DNA of 64,000 bases from Chenopodium formosanum. Lineage: Eukaryota > Streptophyta > Magnoliopsida > Caryophyllales > Amaranthaceae. The position numbers were made by a program, and so were the translations under genes. This document shows positions 56,353 through 64,000 of the stretch, piece after piece; the first letter of the stretch is position 1; every line of letters begins with the position of its first letter. Below the pieces are notes generated by a model. That model was not told where the DNA came from, ran no database searches, and saw nothing but the letters and a program-made list of their open reading frames with translations. The stretch covers positions 4,466,501 through 4,530,500 of the forward strand of contig CM044857.1 in NCBI GenBank assembly GCA_024500155.1, read 5' to 3'.

Positions 56353-57685
56353 AAACCAGTCTGCATCCAAATAGCAGAAAATAAGTTGAGTAAACATGCA
56401 ATTTTTAAACAATCAAACTTCTTGGCACAGACTAGGCTCTCGCTTAGGAGTAAAGTCTAAATCAAGGAGCATCATTGGCACTCAAACTCTGTGTAAATAC
56501 CACAGATAACATTCCACCAAAAGAAATCAAACCACAAAAATTCAATAGCTAATTCTTGTTCCGAATGGAGGATGATGATAACCCATGTTAATCAGACTCC
56601 TCATTTTATCTCTATTGTCCATGTGACATCCTTGACACACCGATTGGGTATGGATACTTGAGAACTAGACACTTAATTTAAGCTTAAAATAAGAAGGAAA
56701 AAAAATGCATTAGCTAAGCCTGACACTTGGTCACTTGGATATACTAATGATCAAATCTTCAAACCTGAATATGCAATCAGTTATAAAATCAGACATCCAA
56801 AACAATACACTTTGAGCACTTCATTTAGTCGCATAATATCAACACAATGTCGTCAAGAATACTGCAGAGTAATCATGTAGAAGGCCCTTCCTACAGAAGT
56901 ATTACTGATGATAGAAATACAACCATCAAATGATTGACACTTTCTACAGTATGATATCAATGCAAGTACCAAAATGAAGAAAAATGTAACACCAAATAAT
57001 AGCTACAGATGAATAAATGGAAATAAGATAATATCTAAACATTAGAGTAGTGGAAAAACAAAGACTGACAGAGAATATCAACACGAAAGGGAAGTTGAAT
57101 TCCTCGATGGTTCTTTAGTGTCAAGAGTCAGTACTCCTTATTGCTAGGGAATGGTACGAAATTGGTGAGCAATAAAAGTGGGATGAAGAAATCATTCACT
57201 GCATCAAAGACAAGAGGAAGTACATGGACAACACTGTCCTTTTGACAAAATTTAGAAATTTGTTCGAATCAGCTCTGCACTGCTAAATCAAACTCATATT
57301 ACAAATTGGTACACCAATTGCAGGCCAAAGAAAATATCAAATGGATCAACATGGATTTATCGTACACACCTCACCCCCCATCGACAAATTGACATGACTG
57401 TATCATTTACACAACTAATCTCAACAGTCAAAATTTCACAATGTAACTTTGTACTGAAAAGGCTGGACTCAACAATACATGTATCATGCTAAAGAGTTAT
57501 TACCCTACGGCTGACAAAGAGTACTCAATCAATCAGAGTACGTTTTCGAAGAAGTCATTCTAATAACTCTACATTCTGCTAGTCAACCAATTTTTCCAGT
57601 CAACTAACGAAAACCCCTAACTAAATCATCTATATGAGCAGCTTCATGCCTTCATCCTGTTAAACATGTCAAATGATACAGCATC
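56353..57685. other. no gene seen
   Basis: Moderately AT-rich and less repetitive than its neighbours. It may hold the 3' part or an intron of the mTERF locus, but no coding block is recognisable. Confidence 0.4.
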
Positions 57686-58345
57686 CAACAAATGCTACAC
57701 CACTAGAACCTTCCCACCATTTCGTTTCAACTTCCTTTTCAGAACCTTTTCAAGTTCATCACTTGATAAAGACAACACTTATAAGGCTATTCCATTAGAA
57801 CCTTCCCACCATTTCGTTTCAGTATCAACTTTGCCCCATACTGAACTGACGATAGCAAACCTTGGCTTAATCCTATTTTCCAAAAAGAAATTCCATTTTG
57901 GTATCATATTCTCTACCAAACTATAAGTATACGAGGTCCCAAACCTTTTGACCATGGTCCTAAGATCCTCCAAACTATAGCCCTTCTCCAAGAAAAATGC
58001 TATAATAGGCTTGAGATTTCTTTCGATGCTTAGTCCAAAAGTCTGTGGTGATCTTACCAGAACAATAGCCACATCTATACCTAGCAAAGATGAATTCTTT
58101 GCTGTTGGTCGCAAGTTTTCCTCAACACTATATAGCTTATTATGTTGGGCCAATGGGATAGAATCTTGCAAACATCCTGTGCTGTGAGGCCCATTTCATA
58201 TAGGAAATCAACTGTTGACATTAACTTTTGCCAGCTATACTTAAGAAGGGAGGGAAATCGATACATTACTTTAAATCTAGACTTAAAATAAGCAGGCCAG
58301 AAATGGCCTGCCCAGCCCGATTGGGACGGGTTTGGGAGCATCAGT
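57686..58345 (-). pseudogene. mTERF-family protein fragment
   Basis: On the minus strand, frames give tandem mTERF-type helical repeats: a Y-R-F-P-S-L-L segment and D-F-L-Y-E-M-G-L (about 58250-58170), then S-V-E-E-N-L-R-P (near 58130), F-F-L-E-K-G-Y-S-L-E-D-L-R (57990) and F-F-L-E-N-R-I-K-P-R-F (57880). Family members act in organellar gene expression. An extra TA pair in a TATATA run near 58137 shifts the frame, and an in-frame TAA at 57779-57781 precedes a 37-codon tail. No start or targeting peptide is found, so this is a truncated relic. Confidence 0.7.
57707..57822. repeat. 25-bp direct repeat inside mTERF relic
   Basis: AGAACCTTCCCACCATTTCG plus the next five bases occurs at about 57707 and again at about 57798. 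On the minus strand the two copies fall in different reading frames. Confidence 0.8.
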
Positions 58346-58799
58346 GCAGCCCGATGCCTGGCCCGTCCCGACAATTTGGACAGAAGAACCAGCATCAGCC
58401 CGGCCCAACGTTTGATCAGGTCTATTTTGTATAATTCCCTACCGTTGGTTTCAAAAAAATTTCAAAAAAAAAAAAAAAAAAAAAACCTCTTAAACCCAAA
58501 TGAATCTACCTATATAAGCCGATTTAACATGATGGACAAACCTCGATTTAATAAAAAAATGCATATTTTCATACATTAACTCAAATTCTACTTTATAAGC
58601 TCATGAGTGCATTTAATATGTGCACCCAAAAGATCATAACAATCAGAATTACATTATAAAAAAAAAAATTTTAAAACAAACGTAATAATATAAAAAGAAC
58701 AATAATGTTATTACTCATAAGATGCGCCAAATTAAATTACTTAAAATTGAAAGAAATAAAAAATGGAATTTTAATTTTGTTTTGTGGTTTATTAAAGAA
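58346..58799. other. intergenic between mTERF relic and F-box-like gene
   Basis: A GC-rich stretch (58300-58420) is followed by AT-rich DNA with a poly(A) run (58457-58485). The right part probably holds the 3' UTR of the minus-strand gene at 58800. Confidence 0.4.
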
Positions 58800-60024
58800 C
58801 TAGTGACGCGGAAAATCAGTTAATCGAAGGCACTTCAAAAAGAAAAGCATTGGCCCATAAAACTTCTTGTGACACCTATCAACCACTGCTAATGTTCCAG
58901 TTTCCAGGTTCCACAAAACAATCAAACCTTGGTGGGTAACACACAGATACACCATGTTTGGATCATCAGGATGAAGGGTCAGCACTCTACCATAGAGCAT
59001 ACACTTCTTAGCCAAGCTAGCATGCTTCAAGGAGTCTGAGAGACCAACCTGTTTCTCTAGACTCCAATAACACTTCCCTTGATTGGAACTATCATCGTCT
59101 TCCATAAGCCTCCATAAGTACAATGTAGAAGTTTTATTACGCAACTGACATGCCCACAAGGAACCACGACAACACCAGAATCCATCCAAAACCTGCACAA
59201 CCTCGTGGTCCTCCTCAGTCCGCTCAGTCGCCTCTATTACTTGTACAGCACGCACAACACCACCTTTTCATATAAGATTCATGCAGGCCTCACGAGAACC
59301 CGAGAATATATTCTCCTTAGGTGGGTTTATATCAGCATCAACCTTACAAGTGCAAGGGTTATACAGGACTATATTCTGTCCAACCTGCACAACTAGCCTT
59401 GTAAGAAATCATTCGTCGAGAGTCGTAATTTACCTCTTCCCAAAACTCATTACCGCGGGAAACTTTACTGCTCGTCCACTCTCCCGACTCTGATGAAAAG
59501 ATCACAACATCGAATTCAGGGTGATCAGGGCTAGAAGATCCAAAGGCACGTAAAATTCTAAACCTGCAATGAACAAATTGGATTTGATTTGTAGTTATAA
59601 AACAAGTCCATGTGCATATAGGTAGTAAATAGAGCAAAATAAAAGAAGTTAACCTGCAATTAGAATTCAAAATAAACCCTCCATCATCGTCTGTACGATA
59701 GTTGGGATCACAAACAAAACCTATGGCGGCGTGATAGCAAGGAGAAAACGAAGGAATTGGGGCAGGTGGAATAGAGGCCCATTGCTTGGTGACAGGGTTA
59801 CATATATAATATGTGACTCTATTCAGATTAGAATAATTCGAACATAGAATCAGCCCATTACTAGAACCAACAATGTAGCCCCTGTGACCTTTATCTCCTT
59901 GAAAATAAGGGAGGTAATCCAGAGATAAACCAAAATTTGCAACTGCACGAGTAATCAAAAATTGCTTCTTGTAATAATCAAACACGAGTCTTTCGTTAAC
60001 TTGTTCAATATTTGTATCTGCCAT
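58800..60024 (-). CDS. F-box-associated-domain protein lacking an F-box, three coding exons
   Basis: Proposed exons: 60024-59654, 59563-59385 and 59263-58800. Both introns (90 and 121 bp) have GT-AG ends with GCAG|GT donors, and the exon sum of 1014 nt gives 337 codons without a stop. The product has typical F-box-associated signatures: Y-Y-I-C-N-P-V-T-K-Q-W (residues about 72-82), F-D-V-V-I-F-S-S-E-S-G-E-W in exon 2, then a C-terminal W-R-L and W-S-L-E-K region. Such domains bind targets for SCF ubiquitin ligases, but the usual 45-residue N-terminal F-box is absent. It may be a truncated derivative or act without SKP1. Intron 1 is a multiple of three, so retention would keep the frame. Confidence 0.72.
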
Positions 60025-60507
60025 TTAATTCTACTGTATTCCCCTGCAATTAAAATAAAATTAAATATTTGTTGGACAGTAGATTATAATTAAAGCAAAG
60101 TATATATATCTTTATTCCTTCAAAAAAAAAAAAAAGAGTATTTATCTTTGTTCAAATTAACGATCAATGCAATTAAAAACCCAGGATTGTGAAATTACTG
60201 TGTTCAAATTCGGGTACTAAAAACGCATACTAAAATTGATCATAGAAAAACCCTAAATTGACTATAATCAATCAAATCAACGACAAACCCTAATTGACGA
60301 ACAAAATAACGATACACCATAGCATGTGAATATAATAATTGGCTCAACGAATAACCTAAATTGTGAAATTGATAATTAAAATTAACAGAAGAAAAAACAA
60401 AAACTTACTTCAGAAGCTTCTTCAATGAAAGAGAGAAAAACTTTTAACTTTTTTGAAGAGTCAATTATACGATGAAAGAACATAGAAGTACTCCGTATTT
60501 ATAACAG
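60025..60507 (-). promoter_or_regulatory. 5' UTR with intron and TATA box of F-box-like gene
   Basis: On the minus strand, TATAAATA at 60503-60496 is followed by a transcribed leader with a donor CTGAA|GTAAGT (intron starts 60408) and an acceptor TTTTAATTGCAG (ends 60044), 20 bp before the ATG. A 365-bp leader intron is thus likely. The TATA box overlaps a TACGGAGTA motif (60489-60497). Confidence 0.55.
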
Positions 60508-61410
60508 ACTAGAGTGTACACGTGCAAAATGTACGGAAAATGCACGGGATATATATCACATAGTAAGATATTGAAATAATTTATTTATTTATTTATTTAT
60601 TTACAAATACTATAAATTTATTTTGATGTACTTAGTATTACTATTTTTTTTTTCTTTTGACAACTACTAAATTAATAATAAGGTAGTTATTGAATAATTT
60701 TGAAAAATATAAAAAACAATGTAGGAAGTTTTTTTTTTTATTTAAAAAAAAAAGGAAAATAGTACTTGGAACTTATGCTAGCGCATTTTTTGTGTGCTGC
60801 AACACATCAGTGTATGGTCACTGGAAGGAAAATGGAGTAACCCCTATTATATTGACAGGGTAATCCCTTATTATACTTTTTGAGCAGTCTTGAAATAACA
60901 GAGTAACCCCTAAAATACTAACAGAGTAACTCCTATATTATTATTAACTAAGTAACCTCTATAACCGTAACGAAGTAACCCTTATAACCCTAATCGAATA
61001 ATTCCATAAAGTGGCTAGCCACATATAAAAGTTAGTGAACTTACGGGGGCTATTTTATTTTTTAAAAAAATAAATAAAATGCCTATAATTTTAAGATTGA
61101 AGTTTTCATCAGTTGTGCTAAAAAGTTAGGAAATAAGAACTGCAATTATGATGTTAATTTCTTTCAATATTGATTTAAAAAAGATTAGTGTGTACATTTG
61201 TAATGTTAAGTAAAGTGGGTAGTTGTTTCACCAAAAAAAAAAAAAAAAAGTAAAGTGGGTAGTTTATATATTATTTTTTTTAAAAAATGAAACAACATAA
61301 TAAATATGCTTGTTGTTGAACATTGTTAAAAAAAATGTGCAATTATATATGAAGACATATGTGTTGTTGTATTGCAAAATAGTAAAAGTGAAAGTGGAAG
61401 TTATTTGGAA

Positions 61411-61441
<31 letters not shown>

Positions 61442-61850
61442 CTAAAATTTAGAGAAGTGGAAGTTATGGAAAAAAAAAAGAGAGCGCACACAATTAAAGG
61501 ATTGAGGTTTTGGAGTGATGTGGGGAGAAGTTGGGAAAACATCTCTTAAATTATAAGTAAGATTTAGTACACTTGTGCGCGGGTTAACTTTTAAGTAATT
61601 CTAATTTCAATCAAATTCTATTTGAAAAACAATTTCAATCAAATTCTAAGTACTCTATTTTGTTTTTTTTTTTTTTAAAAAGATACTCCTATATTTGGTT
61701 TCCAACGGGAAAAAAAAAATTGTCAAAAATAAAAGATCTTTGGGACATCTTCCAAAAATAGAATTACATATATTTATTCGGAAATAAAATGATCTTTGAC
61801 ATACTTATTTAAAAAAAAAAAAAAAAACAAAAACAAAAAACCGACAACAT
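60508..61850. other. intergenic, related GAGTAACCCC motifs
   Basis: AT-rich, with poly-T/poly-A runs. From 60830 to 60975 the motif GAGTAACCCCT recurs about six times, related to the foldback array at 61880. No gene. Confidence 0.5.
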
Positions 61851-61879
61851 GTTTAAAAGGTTCAACAACTTTTTGGTGC

Positions 61880-62285
61880 AGCAGGCCACACCATGTGGTA
61901 GTGGTTACCCGAGTTTTTCAGTCAAGGGTTACTTGAGTTTTTCAGTCAGGGCTTACTTGAGTTACTCGGTCAGGGGTTACTTGAGAGGTTCAGATTGGGG
62001 GAGCTCGAGGGGTTCAATCGGTTAAGGGTTACTCAATTAGGGGTTACTCGAGGGGTTACTCGGTTAGGGGTTACTCGAGTTTCTCAGTCAAGCCGCATAC
62101 AAAAAATGTGACTTGAGTAACCCCGGCAACTCGAGTAACCCCTGACCGATAAACTCGAGTAACCCTTGACCGAGAAACTCAAGTAACTCCGGAAATTCAA
62201 GTAACCCTGACTGAGAAACTCAAGCAACCCCTAAGTGAGAAACTCAAGTAACTGCGACAACTCAAATAACCCCTACCACACGATA
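61880..62285. repeat. foldback minisatellite
   Basis: The left half (61880-62095) repeats units such as GGGGTTACTCGAGTTTCTCA; the right half (62115-62285) repeats the reverse complement (AACTCGAGTAACCCCTGACC). Units are about 23-24 bp, roughly 8 and 7 copies. The centre near 62100 carries GCATACAAAAAATGTG, and a similar word follows the right arm (62295). The whole could form a long hairpin. Confidence 0.8.
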
Positions 62286-62329
62286 CAACAGACTGCATAT
62301 AAAAATTTGTGTAAAAGGTTAAACCTAAA

Positions 62330-62980
62330 TATGTGCCGATTTGCGGTTGGTTAGGATTTTATTCTTTTTTTCATTTTAAAAAATTGATTTTTAAAAGATC
62401 CAAACAACCCCACTAAGGTACTAAACAACCTAAACCACAGATGTTGAATCCCATGGCAAAGGGTTTGGGATTGGTCGGTTCACCGATGTATACAAGGGCG
62501 AGGCTAGGCTTTCGTCGACGAAGGCAGGGGTGGGGTTGGGCTGGCAGGGTTGGGTTCGCGATGGTGTGGGTGGGGCTGGGCTCGAGCTGGGGCTGGGGTT
62601 GGGTTCGACGATCATCAGATCATGGTTGTGTTGTTCACGGTAGGGGGTGTTTTTTAAATAAAATTAATTTTTTAACTTAAAGAAAATATACAAAAAAAAA
62701 CCCAACTATTGCATTATAACATGTGTCACATTAACCTGTTTAATATGTTGTCAACCGATAGCATTTTATTTTTAGAAGATGGCTATCAAAGGTCGTGTTA
62801 ATGTGGAATAATCAAAAGGTCGCTTTATTTTTAGAAGACTACTGAAAAGTCATTTTATTATTAACAATTTTTCCGTATATAGGAGTACTTTTTTTGGAAA
62901 TATAGGAGAACATTTTTTGGAAAATAATATCACCCTTTATTTCTATTCTCATACTGGTCCAACCTTTTAATTATTAACTT
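62330..62980. other. intergenic with G-rich segment
   Basis: A GC-rich, GGGTTGGG-like segment (62455-62640) stands in AT-rich DNA. Frames on both strands are low complexity; no gene is supported. Confidence 0.45.
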
Positions 62981-63222
62981 GAGCCTCATTCACTTCACCA
63001 ACTGAAATTATTTTGCTGAAGTATTGAAATTATTTTTGCTGAATTTTAATTATTTTTACTCCTTTTCTACTATATTTCTTCTTTAAGTTTACTGATTTTT
63101 ATAGAAATAAAATTATTTTTACTAAACCGAAATTATATTTGCTGAATTGAACTTATTTTTACTGAATTGAAATTAATTTTATTGAACTAAAATTATTTTT
63201 TTGAGGTGAAGTGAGCAGGACC
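62981..63222. mobile_element. Tourist-like MITE, relative of 30950
   Basis: GAGCCTCATTCACTTCACC at the left and GGTGAAGTGAGCAGGACC at the right, with TTA after the right end. Inside are tandem TGAAATTATTTTTAC units, like the copy at 30950. Confidence 0.65.
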
Positions 63223-63476
63223 TTAGTACGAAGTATAATCCAACCTTTAATACTATTCTTCTTATGGGATCCGCTGCATTAGTGTTGGGGTGATACGTTT
63301 TCTCCGTATCTCTTTTGTATTCTCTTGGAGGTCCTCTCTTGGAGGTCCTTTCCCACAATTAGGATTTTAGAAAAAAGGAAATGTTTGACGGGTACAAAAA
63401 TTGCTAGAGTGCTCCATCGATAAGCCACCTTTTTTTTTGCATCATCTATTTTAAGGCTACCCCACAATCTTACATA

Positions 63477-63733
63477 CTTCCTTCCTTTTTCTTTATTGCA
63501 CCATAAGAACTTTTACATTATTCACTTAATCTTCTTTGACCATCTGTTAGGATTTATCCATTAGAAAAAATATAGTCATGTGGGATCTAGTTACATTCGT
63601 CTCGAAATCTACTTTTCAAATATCAATTTTTTATAATTTTTACAAAAGTATAATTAAACATATTAATAGCCAAAGTAATGCATTGGCAAGCGTAAAACCC
63701 CTTATGGTGCAATAAAAAAAAGAACGGAGGAAG
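63477..63733. mobile_element. Stowaway MITE
   Basis: CTTCCTTCCTTTTTCTTTAT at the left with TTGCACCATAAG, mirrored by CTTATGGTGCAAT and CGGAGGAAG at the right; TA flanks at 63475 and 63734. 257 bp. Confidence 0.85.
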
Positions 63734-64000
63734 TATTAGAAAAGGAAACTCTAGATCACTTTTGTGGTGCTATTTCAGGAAGCCATAAATCTAAACAAAT
63801 CTTCGATCCTCTTTAGCCCAAACACCCCGTCCAGATTTATTAGAATCATGAGAAAACCCCTTGGAGAAAAAGACAAGAAGGAGCTTGGTACTTATTTGAG
63901 GTAGAATAAGTATATAGCCCACTACCAGGTAGGGACAACAAAGGTCCATACCTACGTTGAAAAAAAAAATTGCTAAATGTTGGAAAAACGTCATTTGCTA
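63734..64000. other. window end, nothing recognised
   Basis: A short minus-strand frame (63994-63791) has no visible domain. No call is made. Confidence 0.4.

Noticed and set aside
62430..62680. Opposed ORFs in a G-rich segment
   Set aside because: Simple GGGTTGGG-like sequence gives open frames on both strands; no domain.

Overview
The window looks like plant nuclear DNA, probably from Caryophyllales (Amaranthaceae-like; I cannot name the species). The evidence is AT-rich intergenic DNA packed with Ty1/copia, L1-type LINE, CACTA, MULE, Helitron, Stowaway, Tourist-like, TRIM and SINE-like elements, genes with GT-AG introns, and repeated solo copies of TACGGAGTA, a motif I associate with that order. 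Only two protein genes look intact and cellular; most of the rest is transposon-derived.

Layout. 1-11398: tail of one SIRE/Maximus-type copia element followed head-to-tail by a nearly complete second copy. The two share the middle LTR (1159-2448), and an end LTR closes the array at 10112-11398. gag-pol is broken by several stops and a frameshift; the downstream env-like ORF is intact. 11399-30000: intergenic DNA with two MULE-like inverted-repeat elements (13953-14843, 15217-16433), Stowaway MITEs, a LINE relic, a 5'-truncated LINE (22105-24785) inside a Stowaway MITE, a GC-rich island and a CACTA-like element. 30000-42550: Helitron and Tourist elements, a copia relic, a second LINE (36050-38305), a 367-bp perfect tandem duplication, a MULE (40436-41468), and two related microRNA-like hairpin loci (31658, 41856). 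43455-44834: an intronless A1 aspartic-protease gene on the minus strand. 45654-51457: nested elements with a 21-bp minisatellite, Helitrons and paired MITEs. 53011: third member of the hairpin family. 54750-56347: a TRIM and a solo LTR. 57686-58345: an mTERF pseudogene. 58800-60500: a three-coding-exon F-box-associated-domain gene on the minus strand. 60780-64000: a foldback minisatellite and MITEs.

The most interesting signal is a dispersed family of three hairpin RNA loci spread over 22 kb. Each has a TATA box and a shared upstream motif. All three have the same 20-nt 5' arm, which pairs with a near-complementary 3' arm in the way of a plant MIR gene. A separate block of about 100 bp, present in seven copies between 17.4 and 52.1 kb, suggests repeated segmental duplication of the same neighbourhood. 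I do not recognise the hairpin as a conserved plant miRNA family. All boundaries and mismatch counts were read by eye.
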